A DNA stretch of 64,000 nucleotides from Thermohalobaculum sp039030715 (GTDB lineage: Bacteria > Pseudomonadota > Alphaproteobacteria > Rhodobacterales > Rhodobacteraceae). Made by a program: the position numbers and the translations under genes. The notes beneath the pieces are model-generated. The model saw only the letters and a program-made list of their open reading frames with translations, ran no database searches and was not told the origin of the DNA. Within the stretch, counting starts at the first letter, position 1. Each line of letters begins with the position of its first letter. The DNA is taken from NCBI GenBank assembly GCA_039030715.1, contig JBCCDU010000010.1:1-64000 (forward strand). The letters run 5' to 3'. Below, in pieces: positions 27,809-36,833 of the stretch.

Positions 27809-29751
27809 ATCTCGCTCCCCGCCAACAGGCCCTCGTATATCGCTTCTTCCGCCGTGCGCGGCACCACGCAATCGCCGATCGCGCGGGCGGGGATGCCGAG
27901 GCGGCCGAGCGGCGCCTCCAACGCGTCCTGTGGCGCGTGGCCGAGCGACAGCACCAGCGTATCGACATCCTCGAACACAATCGGCTCGCCGGTCAGCGTG
28001 TCCTGGAAATAGGCCACCCCGCCATCCGCCCCGAACAGTCGCGCATGGGTCCGGATCGTCACACCCAGACGATGCAGCCGCGCGACATAGTGGTTGCGGG
28101 TATAGATCTGCAGCACCTCGCCCGCCATGGCCGCATTGGTGCAGAGCGTGACAGTCGAGCCATTGGCCGCCAGCCGCTCGGCCAGGCCCAGCCCGATCCA
28201 ATCCGCCCGCCAATCGGCGATCACCACGGTCTTCCCGACATTCGCGCGGTTCTGCAACACATCCCAGGCGGTGATCGCCATGGGGCTGTCGAGACCTTCG
28301 AGCCGGGGCAGATAGGGCAGGGCGCCGGTGGCGATCAGGACGGTGTCCGGCGCATCCCTGGCGATCAGATCCGCGGTGACCTCGGTGCGGGTGCGGATCT
28401 CGACGCCCGCCGCGGTCATCTCGCGTTCCAGATTGCCGGCCATGCCGCCGAATTCCTCGCGCCCCGGCAGCGCCTGGGCCAGATGCACCTGGCCGCCCAG
28501 CCGCGCCTCGCGTTCGTAGAGTGTCACCCGATGCCCCCGCGCCGCCGCCACGGCCGCGGCCTTCATGCCCGCCGGACCGCCGCCGATGACCGCGACGCGT
28601 TTCGGGCTGTCCGCAGGCGCCAGCGTGCCAAAGTCGATCTCGCGCCCCGTCTCGGGATGCTGGATACACGAGATGCCGAGGCCCTTATGCGCCCGCCCGA
28701 TACAGGCCTGATTGCACCCGATGCAGGCGCGGATATCATCCAGCCACCCGGCGCGCGCCTTGCCCGGCATCGCCGGGTCGCAGATCATCGCGCGCGTCAT
28801 TCCGCAGAGATCGGCCTGACCCGCCGCCAGGATCCGCTCCGCAACTTGCGGCTGGTTGACCCGCCCCGTCACGATCACCGGTTTGCCCGACGCTTGCCGG
28901 ATCGCGGCGGCCAGCGGCGCGGTATAGCCATGCGCCAGGCCCATCGGCGGCACGATATGCACCGAGCCGCCAAGGCTGGCGGATGTCCCTGCGACGACGC
29001 TGAGATAATCCAGATCGGGCGCCAGGGCGATGCAGGCCTCGCGGGTCTCGTCTTCCGTCAGACCCGCCTCGTCCATCTCGGCGCCGGAAAGGCGCAGGCC
29101 CAGCGCCCGTCCGGGCGTCTCCGCGCGGATGGCTGCGATCACCTCGCGCAGGAACCGCAACCTGCGCGCTGCGTCGCCGCCATAGGCATCGTCGCGCAGA
29201 TTGACCCGCGGGTTCAGGAACTGCGCGGGCAGATAGCCGTGGCTGCCAACGATCTCGAACCCGTCGAACCCGGCCTCCGCCAGGATCGCCGCCGTCCGAC
29301 CAAAGCCTTCGACGATCTCCGCGATCAGCCCGGCGGGCATGGGTTTGGGCATGATGTGAAACCGCTCGTTCGGCACCGCCGAAGGTGCCCAGGCGACCGG
29401 GGCCATACCGTCCCGGGCCGACAGGATCTCGCGCCCCGGATGGAACAATTGCGCGAAGATCCGGGTGCCATGGCGGTGACACGCCTCGGCCAGACGGCGA
29501 TAGGCGGGGATCGCCTCGCGGTCCTCCGCTACCAGCAGATCCTGCGAGAAGCCCGCGGTCCGGTGCACCGCCACGATTTCCGAGACGATCAGCCCCGCCC
29601 CGCCCCGTGCCCGCGCCTCGTGATAGGCCACCAGCCGATCATCCGGCACGCGGTCGGACAGATAGGTGTGGTGCCCGGTCGAGACGATGCGGTTCGCCAG
29701 CGTCACGTCGCCGAGCCGGATCTCGCGGAACAAATGGGTAAATCCGGTCAT
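27805..29751 (-). CDS. NADH:flavin oxidoreductase, DgcA/TMADH-like demethylase
   Basis: A 648-aa flavoprotein of the trimethylamine dehydrogenase/2,4-dienoyl-CoA reductase family. An N-terminal FMN-binding TIM barrel (residues about 1-370, LFREIRLGDVTLANRIV, FAQLFHPGRE, GSHGYLPAQFLNPRVNLRDD) is followed by a 4Fe-4S motif (C-x2-C-x3-C-x11-12-C in ACIGCNQACIG...ISCIQHP) and a C-terminal FAD/NAD-binding domain (RVAVIGGGPAGMKAAAVAAA). Relatives demethylate dimethylglycine (DgcA), N-methylproline or trimethylamine. The operon position next to an MttB-like gene supports an N-demethylation role. Both ends overlap neighbours by ATGA, implying translational coupling. Substrate unknown. Confidence 0.85.
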   Translation of the reverse strand: MTGFTHLFREIRLGDVTLANRIVSTGHHTYLSDRVPDDRLVAYHEARARGGAGLIVSEIVAVHRTAGFSQDLLVAEDREAIPAYRRLAEACHRHGTRIFAQLFHPGREILSARDGMAPVAWAPSAVPNERFHIMPKPMPAGLIAEIVEGFGRTAAILAEAGFDGFEIVGSHGYLPAQFLNPRVNLRDDAYGGDAARRLRFLREVIAAIRAETPGRALGLRLSGAEMDEAGLTEDETREACIALAPDLDYLSVVAGTSASLGGSVHIVPPMGLAHGYTAPLAAAIRQASGKPVIVTGRVNQPQVAERILAAGQADLCGMTRAMICDPAMPGKARAGWLDDIRACIGCNQACIGRAHKGLGISCIQHPETGREIDFGTLAPADSPKRVAVIGGGPAGMKAAAVAAARGHRVTLYEREARLGGQVHLAQALPGREEFGGMAGNLEREMTAAGVEIRTRTEVTADLIARDAPDTVLIATGALPYLPRLEGLDSPMAITAWDVLQNRANVGKTVVIADWRADWIGLGLAERLAANGSTVTLCTNAAMAGEVLQIYTRNHYVARLHRLGVTIRTHARLFGADGGVAYFQDTLTGEPIVFEDVDTLVLSLGHAPQDALEAPLGRLGIPARAIGDCVVPRTAEEAIYEGLLAGSEI

Positions 29752-31283
29752 CCGTGCGCCATCCGGTCGCGCGGCAGGCGGATCGGGAACGCCGTGCGCA
29801 GGCGCGCGTCGGTCTCGCGGTCGATCGCCTGCGGGAAATGGCCGGCCAACAGTTCCGCGGTTCGTGCGCGTGCGCGCGCGCGCTGGTCCTGCGCGCCCGC
29901 GGCTTCCCAATCGCGGGGCGGCTGGCGGTCGCCGATGGCGGGATAGACGTAATCGCTGACCATCCGCTCCAGCGTCTGAGCATGGCCCAGATAATGCCCC
30001 TCGCCGCGGCAGACCTCGGCGATCACGTCGGCGCCCAGGGTCTCGGTCGAAACCTCGACCCCACGGATCGTGCGCATGATGTTGCCCAGCATGTCGTTGT
30101 CGGCGACATAGGCCTCCAGCGAGACGCCCAGCAGGCTGGCCTGCATCCCGCAGGCCTGGGTGACCAGGTTCGACCCCGCATGGGCCGCCAGGGTGACGGC
30201 CAGCGTCTTCTCCGCCCCGTGCTGCGCATCCACGGTCTTGGCATCGGTGATCCCGGCGATGGAGCTTGTGGGCAGGTCGTAGAACCGGCCCATTTGTGCC
30301 GCACCGGCCATCAGCACCGCCTGCTCGCCGCCGCCCCCGCTCATCGCGCCGGTGCGCAGATCCGCGACCAGGGGTTTGGGGGCAAAGATCGCGCGGGCCC
30401 CGGGATCGACCAGCCGGGCAAAGACCAGGCCCGCCAGCGTCTCGGCCACCGCCTGCACCAGCGAACCTGCGATGGTGGCAGGGCTGGTCGCACCGGCCTG
30501 ACCGGCCGAGATCAACTGCACAGGAAAGCCCGCGCGGACTGCGGCTTCCAGCGTCTCGCAGGCCTCCTCGGCAAACCGCATCGGGGGGACCACATGGCAG
30601 ACCATCACGGTCAGAAAGGGGCGTGCGCGAAACGCGGCCTCGCCGCCCGCGATGGCATAGCAGATCTCGGCAATCGGTCCGACGGTCTCGCGTTCGGTGA
30701 TGCTGATCGAGACCGGCTTGGCTGTGCCCGCCAGGCAGGCATAGGCGGTGTTGATGTCCATGCTGGCGGCATCCGGCAGATCGCGCGCCACCAGCGAACG
30801 GCTGAAATGGTGGACATGCTCCAGCGCATCGCAGATCCGCGCGGCATCGTAGAGGTCGGCCAGCGTCGAGTCGCGATAGATCCCAGTCTCGAAATCCAGA
30901 AGGCTGGGCGCCGCCCCGCCCGAGCTGAAATAGCTTCGGCTGCCCGACAGCATGACATCCAGTCCCGGCACCCGGCCATGCAGCGTGATCTCCCGCCGCG
31001 CCCCCGCGATTGTGTCCAGAACCAGCTTTTCGGGGAAGAGCAGCCGCCCGTCATCACCGAGGCGCCCGCCAGCGCGGGTCACCCGATCGATCATCGAGGG
31101 GATCGGCTGGCCCAAGCCCAGCGTCGCCAGCAACTCCAGCGCGGTTTCGTGGACCTGCTGTTCCTCGGCATCGCTGAGAGGTCGATACCGGCCCGCATAT
31201 TGCCCGCCGGGCGCGGCGGCGACTGCAACCGCAGCCGGGTTCTTGCGCGCCTGACGGCCACGGCGGGAAGCGGGAGCGGCCAT
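29748..31283 (-). CDS. MttB-like (trimethylamine methyltransferase family) protein 2
   Basis: A 511-aa MttB-superfamily protein without an in-frame TAG, hence non-pyrrolysine. Family-type stretches include SSGGAAPSLLDFETG, VHHFSRSLVARDLPD, KPVSISITERETVGPI, VMVCHVVPPMRFAEEACETLE and AGAAQMGRFYDLPTSS. It differs substantially from the MttB-like protein at 11817, so the two probably serve different substrates. The start at MAAPASRR (31283) has a TGAGGA site at good distance; an earlier ATG pair at 31298-31301 lacks one. It leads a tightly overlapping operon with a demethylase-like flavoprotein and a TPP enzyme. No corrinoid protein is encoded nearby. Confidence 0.8.
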   Translation of the reverse strand: MAAPASRRGRQARKNPAAVAVAAAPGGQYAGRYRPLSDAEEQQVHETALELLATLGLGQPIPSMIDRVTRAGGRLGDDGRLLFPEKLVLDTIAGARREITLHGRVPGLDVMLSGSRSYFSSGGAAPSLLDFETGIYRDSTLADLYDAARICDALEHVHHFSRSLVARDLPDAASMDINTAYACLAGTAKPVSISITERETVGPIAEICYAIAGGEAAFRARPFLTVMVCHVVPPMRFAEEACETLEAAVRAGFPVQLISAGQAGATSPATIAGSLVQAVAETLAGLVFARLVDPGARAIFAPKPLVADLRTGAMSGGGGEQAVLMAGAAQMGRFYDLPTSSIAGITDAKTVDAQHGAEKTLAVTLAAHAGSNLVTQACGMQASLLGVSLEAYVADNDMLGNIMRTIRGVEVSTETLGADVIAEVCRGEGHYLGHAQTLERMVSDYVYPAIGDRQPPRDWEAAGAQDQRARARARTAELLAGHFPQAIDRETDARLRTAFPIRLPRDRMAHG

Positions 31284-31395
31284 GGATATCCTCAGCATCA
31301 TTCACCAATGCGCCCAGCTTTCCCCCACGAAAGACCTGTGACAAGGGGTGCATCACTCACCTATAGATGAGCAGGACTCACTTATGGGAGGTTCC

Positions 31396-32277
31396 ATGCA
31401 CCCGCCGCCACTGCATGCCCTGCGCGCGTTCGAGGCCGCCGCCCGCCTTGGCGCCTTCAACCGCGCGGCGGAGGAGCTGCAGGTCTCGCCCACCGCGATC
31501 AGCCATCACATCCGCGCGTTGGAGGCGGATCTGGGCCAACCGCTGTTCCACCGGGTGGCGCGCGGCGTATCCCTGACGGCGCCCGGGCATGCGCTCGCCG
31601 AGGCCTGCACGAGCGCCTTCACCGGGTTGCGGCAGGCAGTCGACGCGGCACGGGTAAAGGCGCCCGCGCGCCCGGTTCTGACCCTGGCGCTGGGGCCGGT
31701 TCTGGCCGCGCGCTGGCTCAGCCCCAAACTCTCCGCCCTGTTCGAGGAGTTCTCGGATGTGGAACTGCGTCTGATCCCGGTCGCCCATGGCGCTGCCGCA
31801 GACGCGCACTCCGCCGATCTGCAGATCCTGTGGGGCGACGGGCGCTGGCCCGGTCTGCAGGCTGTCCCGTTTCTGGAGATGTCGGTGGTCCCCGTCGCCG
31901 CCCCCACCTTGCTGCGCCAGACGGGGACTGAGGATGTGGCAACCCTGATCCAATCCGCCCCCCTCCTGCACTACAAAACCGATGCGGAGTGGGAGGACTG
32001 GCTGCGAAGCGCCGGCATGGCGCAGGCGAAGCCGCGCGCCGGCATCCGGATCGACGATGCGAACGTGCTGCTGAAAAGCTGTCTGGAGGGGCAGGGCGTC
32101 GCCCTCGGCTGGCTGCCGCTGCTGGCCCCGGAACTGGCGGAGGGGCGGCTGGTCCGGCTCTCCCCCCACCTGATCGCCAGCCCGAACGCCTATTTCCTCT
32201 GCCTGGCAGAGCGATCGCGGACCAATCCCACAGCCATGGCGCTGATGCATTGGCTGCTGGACCGGAAACAGGCCTGA
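31396..32277 (+). CDS. LysR-family transcriptional regulator (GcvA-like)
   Basis: A 293-aa LysR regulator. The N-terminal winged HTH (LHALRAFEAAARLGAFNRAAEELQVSPTAISHHIRALE) has the form seen in GcvA-like members, followed by the effector-binding domain with a short variable region. The ATG at 31396 follows a GGGAGG site by 4 nt and is preferred over 31348 or 31384. It is divergent from the MttB2 operon, with a 112-nt gap that includes a CTCA-N8-TGAG repeat at 31356-31371, so control of that operon is the simplest reading. The tricarboxylate transporter lies 250 nt downstream on the same strand and is an alternative target. Confidence 0.87.
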   Translation: MHPPPLHALRAFEAAARLGAFNRAAEELQVSPTAISHHIRALEADLGQPLFHRVARGVSLTAPGHALAEACTSAFTGLRQAVDAARVKAPARPVLTLALGPVLAARWLSPKLSALFEEFSDVELRLIPVAHGAAADAHSADLQILWGDGRWPGLQAVPFLEMSVVPVAAPTLLRQTGTEDVATLIQSAPLLHYKTDAEWEDWLRSAGMAQAKPRAGIRIDDANVLLKSCLEGQGVALGWLPLLAPELAEGRLVRLSPHLIASPNAYFLCLAERSRTNPTAMALMHWLLDRKQA

Positions 32278-32526
32278 GGGGCGGTGCGCGGGCATACCAA
32301 CCGCGCGTCCCGCGATCCGGTTGCGCGCTGCCACCGAACGCTCAACCTCGACGGCAGCGCAATGTGTGGTTACTGTCGGGTCGTGTCGTGCCCGGCGCCC
32401 GCGCGTGTTGCAGCGGTCATGCCCGGCATCAAACACACGCGGTTGCGCGGGGTGCTCCCCACGACGACCGCCCAATCGACGGGGCGTCTGACCCCGCAAT
32501 GACGGTGATCACATGGGAGGACACCA

Positions 32527-33615
32527 ATGACCGCACGCAAAATCGCCGGCCTTCTCGCAGCCGCCGCGATGATCGGAACCATTACGACAGCGCCAGCCAA
32601 GGCCGAGGTCGACTTTTCCGGCAAGACCATCGAATGGGTGATCCCGTTCTCGGAGACCGGCGGCTCGGCCAAATGGGCGAACTTCTTCGCGCCGCTCCTG
32701 GCCGAGGAACTGCCCGGCAATCCGACTGTGGTGGTCAAGTTCATGCCGGGTGCGGGCTCGACCAAGGGCGCCAACTGGTTCCAGAAGCAGGAGCATGAAG
32801 ACGGCACCCTGATGTTCGGCACCTCGGGCTCGACCCAGTTCCCGTTTCTGCTGGGCGATCCCCGCGTGCGCTATGAATATGGCGACTGGACGCCGGTGAT
32901 GGCGTCGGGAACCGGCGGTGTCGCCTATCTGAACCCCGAGGACGGGGCAAAGTTCGACGGGACGGCAAACAATCTGAAGGACACCGACTTCATCTATGGC
33001 AGCCAGGGCGCGACCCGGCTGGATCTGGTGCCACTGCTCGCCTGGCAGATGCTGGGCATGAATGTCGAGCCGGTCTTCGGCATCAAGGGCCGCGGCGACG
33101 GGCGGCTGATGTTCGAACGGGGCGAGGCGAATATCGATTACCAGACCTCCTCGGGCTATCTGGGCGCCTCTGCCGATCTGGTGGCAGCGGGCAAGGCGGT
33201 GCCAATGATGACCTGGGGCTCGCTGGACGCGGACGGCAACATCGTGCGCGATCCGACCTTCCCCGACCTGCCGACCTTCAAGGAGGTCTGCGAGGCGACC
33301 GAGGGCTGCGAAACCTCCGGCGAGGCCTGGGAGGCTTGGAAAGCGTTCTTCGTCGCCGGCTTCCCGGTGCAGAAGATCGCCTTCCTGCCCGCGGGCACCC
33401 CGCAGGAGGTGGCCGACACCTATACCGCCGCCTTCGACGCCGTGCGCAATCGGGCGGATTTCGCCGAGATCTCCTCCAAACGCGTCGGCAAGTATTCGGT
33501 CTTTGTGGGCGAGGGGGCCAAGCAGGCGACCGAAACCGGCACCACGGTTTCGGACGAGGCCAAGGCCTTCGTCATCAACTGGCTGAAGGAAGCCTACGGT
33601 GTTTCGCTGGAGTAA
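32527..33615 (+). CDS. tctC: Tripartite tricarboxylate transporter substrate-binding protein (TctC family)
   Basis: A 362-aa periplasmic binding protein with a Sec signal peptide (cleavage near residue 26, APAKA/EV). The mature part shows the Bug/TctC fold signatures: TIEWVIPFSETGGSAKWANF, VVVKFMPGAGSTKGANWF, GDWTPVMASGTGG and the C-terminal KRVGKYSVFVGEGAK. It captures a carboxylate for the TctAB permease encoded next. The neighbours suggest tricarballylate, aconitate or a related tricarboxylate. A GGGAGG site precedes the ATG. The 249-nt gap before it (32278-32526) shows no gene; it probably holds the operon promoter, but no box is convincing. Confidence 0.88.
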   Translation: MTARKIAGLLAAAAMIGTITTAPAKAEVDFSGKTIEWVIPFSETGGSAKWANFFAPLLAEELPGNPTVVVKFMPGAGSTKGANWFQKQEHEDGTLMFGTSGSTQFPFLLGDPRVRYEYGDWTPVMASGTGGVAYLNPEDGAKFDGTANNLKDTDFIYGSQGATRLDLVPLLAWQMLGMNVEPVFGIKGRGDGRLMFERGEANIDYQTSSGYLGASADLVAAGKAVPMMTWGSLDADGNIVRDPTFPDLPTFKEVCEATEGCETSGEAWEAWKAFFVAGFPVQKIAFLPAGTPQEVADTYTAAFDAVRNRADFAEISSKRVGKYSVFVGEGAKQATETGTTVSDEAKAFVINWLKEAYGVSLE

Positions 33616-33626
33616 CCCGAGACACG

Positions 33627-33652
33627 GCGGCCCGGGCATAGGCCCGGGCCGC
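33627..33652 (+). terminator. Intra-operon hairpin between tctC and tctAB
   Basis: An 11-bp perfect GC-rich stem (GCGGCCCGGGC and GCCCGGGCCGC, loop ATAG) followed by TGATTTTC lies 12 nt after tctC. At this position it probably lets most transcripts stop, or protects the tctC 3' end, so that the binding protein is made in excess over the permease. That role is inferred from position. Confidence 0.6.
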
Positions 33653-33682
33653 TGATTTTCCAAGAGCCGAGGGGGCGGTGCT

Positions 33683-35713
33683 ATGGACATTCTGGCAACC
33701 GCGCTGCCTGCGCTAAGCGACGCCTGGACCCTGATCCTGGACCCGGTGGTCCTGGGTTACCTGGTGCTGGGTGTGGTGATGGGCCTAGCGGTCGGGGTTT
33801 TCCCCGGGCTGGGCGGCATCGCCGGGTTGTCGCTGTTGTTGCCCTTCATGTTCGGGATGGAGCCTGTTTTGGGCCTCGCCCTGATGATCGGCATGGTGGC
33901 CGTCGTGCCGACCTCCGACACGTTCGCCTCGGTCCTGATGGGGATCCCCGGCTCGTCGGCCTCGCAGGCGACGGTGCTGGACGGGTTCCCGATGGCGAAA
34001 CGGGGGCAGGCGGCGCGGGCGCTCTCGGCGGCGTTCTCCTCCTCGCTGTTCGGCGGGCTGGCGGGCGCGATGTTCCTGACCATGTTCATCCTGGTCGCGC
34101 GGCCCATCGTGCTGGCCTTCGGCCTGCCCGAGATGCTGATGATCACCGTCCTCGGCCTTTCCATGGTCGCGGTCCTGGCCGGGCGCGTGGCGCTGAAGGG
34201 CCTGGCGGCGGCGGGCCTCGGCCTGATGGTCGGCACGATCGGCGAGGCGGATGCGGGCGGCAGCCTGCGCATGGCGACCTACGACATCCCCTATCTCACC
34301 GACGGGCTGAAACTGGTGATCGTCGGCCTCGGCATCTTCGCGGTGCCCGAGATCGTGTCGCTGCTCCGCCAGGACCGCTCCATCGCCAAGGATGCCAGCT
34401 TGGGCGCGGGCTGGATGGACGGGGTGCGCGACTGGTTCGCCAATATCTGGCTGTCGGTGCGCTGCTCGGTCATCGGGGTGCTGGTGGGCGTGATCCCGGG
34501 GCTCGGCGGCTCGGTGGTGGATTGGATCGCCTATGGCCACTCGGTCCAGACCACGCCCGACAAGTCGAATTTCGGCAAGGGCGAAGTGCGCGGCGTGATC
34601 GGGCCGGAAAGCTCGAACAACGCGAAAGAGGGCGGCGGGTTGGTCCCGACGCTGCTCTTCGGTATCCCCGGCTCTGGCTCGATGGCGATCTTCATCGGGG
34701 CGATCGCGCTGCTCGGCTCGGGCGATATCGAGGTCGGGCCCTCGATGCTGCGGGACAATCTCGACATCACCTATTCCATCGTCTGGCTGCTCGCGCTTGC
34801 CAATGTGGTGGGCACGCTGCTCTGCATCGCGGCGTCCGGCGGGATCGCGAAGCTCACCACGATCCGCTTCACCCTGCTTGCGCCCTTCCTCTTCATGCTG
34901 ATCAGCTTCGCCGCCTTCCAGTCTGGCCAGAATTTCGAGGATCTGCTGGCGCTCTTCGCCATTGGGCTGATCGGGATCTTCCTGCGCCGCTTCGACTGGT
35001 CGCGGCCCGCCTTCCTGATCGGCTTCGTGCTCTCCAACCCGGTCGAGAAGTTTTCGAACCAGGCGTTCCAGATCGCCTCCTTCCGGTTCCGCAAGAGTTT
35101 CGAGGAGGGGATGGAGTATGTCTTCAGCCCCATCGTGATCGTGCTGATCGTCGTCACCGTGGTCTCGGTCGTGCTCGGCATCCGCCAGGCCAAGAGCATC
35201 ATGGCCGAGGGCGAGGTCGAATCCGGCTCGAAACGCGCGCCGCTGGTGTTTTTGGCTGTCATCATCGCCTATCTGGTGGCGGCGCTGATCAACGCGCATC
35301 TGATCCCGGACTTCAACCTCACCGACAAGATCGTGCCGCTGGTCGTGGGCGGCATCGCGCTCCTCTGCTGCCTGATCCTGCTGGCCCAGATGATCATGCG
35401 CCCCGAAACCGACCCGGTCTTTGCGGACAAGGAGGTGGCGGGCGAGGACGCGAATGCCCCCTATGGCCTGTGGTCCACACTGGCCTGGTTCGCGGCGCTG
35501 ATCGCGGCCACGTTCGTCGTCGGGTTCATCCTGGCTCTGGTCGGCTTCCTGACCGCTTTCCTGCGCGTGCGTGCGGGCGCGGGATGGGGCCGCGTCGCGC
35601 TCTTGACCGCTTGTGGGATCGCTTTCATCTGCCTGATGGCGGGCGCGCTCAACCGGGATTTCCCGCCGGGCCTGCTGCAGGACGCGGTCGACCTGCCCTG
35701 GCCGCTCAAATGA
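33683..35713 (+). CDS. Fused TctA-TctB tripartite tricarboxylate transporter permease
   Basis: A 676-aa membrane protein. Residues 1 to about 505 form the large TctA subunit with about 12 membrane segments and the family motifs GVFPGLGGIAGLSLLLPF and GIPGSSASQATVLDGFPMAKRG, which recur in inverted form (VIPGLGGSVVDWIAYGHSVQ, ESSNNAKEGGGLVPTLLFGIPGSGS). Residues about 525-670 add four more helices of TctB type (APLVFLAVIIAYLVAALINAHL, VVGGIALLCCLILLAQMIM). TctA and TctB are usually separate, and here one chain carries both; no separate tctB lies nearby. It works with the upstream TctC in proton- or sodium-driven uptake of carboxylates. Confidence 0.87.
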   Translation: MDILATALPALSDAWTLILDPVVLGYLVLGVVMGLAVGVFPGLGGIAGLSLLLPFMFGMEPVLGLALMIGMVAVVPTSDTFASVLMGIPGSSASQATVLDGFPMAKRGQAARALSAAFSSSLFGGLAGAMFLTMFILVARPIVLAFGLPEMLMITVLGLSMVAVLAGRVALKGLAAAGLGLMVGTIGEADAGGSLRMATYDIPYLTDGLKLVIVGLGIFAVPEIVSLLRQDRSIAKDASLGAGWMDGVRDWFANIWLSVRCSVIGVLVGVIPGLGGSVVDWIAYGHSVQTTPDKSNFGKGEVRGVIGPESSNNAKEGGGLVPTLLFGIPGSGSMAIFIGAIALLGSGDIEVGPSMLRDNLDITYSIVWLLALANVVGTLLCIAASGGIAKLTTIRFTLLAPFLFMLISFAAFQSGQNFEDLLALFAIGLIGIFLRRFDWSRPAFLIGFVLSNPVEKFSNQAFQIASFRFRKSFEEGMEYVFSPIVIVLIVVTVVSVVLGIRQAKSIMAEGEVESGSKRAPLVFLAVIIAYLVAALINAHLIPDFNLTDKIVPLVVGGIALLCCLILLAQMIMRPETDPVFADKEVAGEDANAPYGLWSTLAWFAALIAATFVVGFILALVGFLTAFLRVRAGAGWGRVALLTACGIAFICLMAGALNRDFPPGLLQDAVDLPWPLK

Positions 35714-35723
35714 GCCCGATGAG

Positions 35724-36812
35724 ATGAGCCAGACCGGCATTCCGTTCCTGTTCCTGCGCGGTGGCACTTCGCGCGGCCCCTATTTCAACCGCGCCGACCT
35801 GCCACCGGACCGCGAGACATTGGAGCGGGTTCTGATCGCCGCCCTCGGCTCGGGTCACAGCTTGAACATCGACGGGATCGGCGGGGGCGCCGCGGTGACG
35901 ACCAAGGTCGCGATGCTCTCGCGCTCGGATGACGAATGGGCCGAGATCGATTACTTCTTCGCCCAAGTCTCGGTCGAGGACCGGCTGGTCGATTTCAAAC
36001 CGACCTGCGGCAATATCCTCTCGGGCGTCGGCCCGGCGGCGATCGAGATGGGCCTGGTCCAGCCCCAGGGCGAGGAAACCGAGATTCGCATCCGCGCGGT
36101 CAATACCGGCGCCCAGGTGCTGGCGCGGGTGCAGACGCCGGGCGGGGCGCTGACCTATGATGGCGGGTCCGAGATTGCCGGTGTCCCCGGCAGCGCGGCG
36201 CCGATCACGCTGGCCTTCATGGGCGTTGTCGGCTCCGCCACCGGGGCCTTTCTGCCGACAGGACATCTGCGCGACCGGATCGACGGTGTCGAGGTCACCT
36301 GCATGGATGTCGCCATGCCGCTCGTGATCGCGCGCGCCCGGGATTTTGGCCTGACCGGGTATGAGAGTGCGGCGGAACTCGACGCCAACCGCGATTTCTT
36401 CGCCCGGATGGAGGCTGTGCGCCTGAAGGCGGGCGCGCAGATGGGCCTCGGCGATGTCAGCCAATCCGTCATCCCGAAGTTCGGCCTGCTGGCCCGCGCG
36501 CGTGCGGGTGGGACGCTGGCTTCGCGCTACTTCATGCCCTGGAAAACCCATCCCAGTACGGCGGTCACCGGGGCGCAATGCGTCGCCTCCTGTGCGCTGA
36601 CGCCGGGGACCGTGGCCGACGGCCTGCTGGAACGCCCCAGCGAAAGCCCGGCCAATGTGGTTCTGGAACACCCCTCCGGCACCATCGATGTCCTGGTGAA
36701 TTTCGAGGCCGATAACGGCTTCAGCCTCAAATCGGCGGGGTTGATGCGCACCGCGCGCAAGTTGGCGGAGGGGCGCGTCTTTGTCCCCGGCAGCATCTGG
36801 GGCGGCCCCTGA
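35724..36812 (+). CDS. PrpF-family isomerase, 4-oxalomesaconate tautomerase-like
   Basis: A 362-aa PrpF/diaminopimelate-epimerase-fold protein with the family sequences FLRGGTSRGPYFNRADLP, DGIGGGAAVTTKVAM, CGNILSGVGPAAIEMGLV and GATQCVAS-like TGAQCVASCAL. The closest named member by sequence style is GalD, which moves the double bond in 4-oxalomesaconate. PrpF itself isomerises methylaconitate or aconitate. With tricarballylate-type genes beside it, an aconitate cis/trans isomerase role is plausible: tricarballylate oxidation yields aconitate. It begins 11 nt after the permease gene, so it is in the same operon. Confidence 0.82.
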   Translation: MSQTGIPFLFLRGGTSRGPYFNRADLPPDRETLERVLIAALGSGHSLNIDGIGGGAAVTTKVAMLSRSDDEWAEIDYFFAQVSVEDRLVDFKPTCGNILSGVGPAAIEMGLVQPQGEETEIRIRAVNTGAQVLARVQTPGGALTYDGGSEIAGVPGSAAPITLAFMGVVGSATGAFLPTGHLRDRIDGVEVTCMDVAMPLVIARARDFGLTGYESAAELDANRDFFARMEAVRLKAGAQMGLGDVSQSVIPKFGLLARARAGGTLASRYFMPWKTHPSTAVTGAQCVASCALTPGTVADGLLERPSESPANVVLEHPSGTIDVLVNFEADNGFSLKSAGLMRTARKLAEGRVFVPGSIWGGP

Positions 36813-36833
36813 TCCCTCACGATGGAGGCGGCC

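Noticed and set aside
29748..31283. Glycine betaine methyltransferase MtgB as a firm name for the second MttB-like protein
   Set aside because: Family membership is clear but substrate-specific residues could not be judged by eye, so no gene symbol was given.
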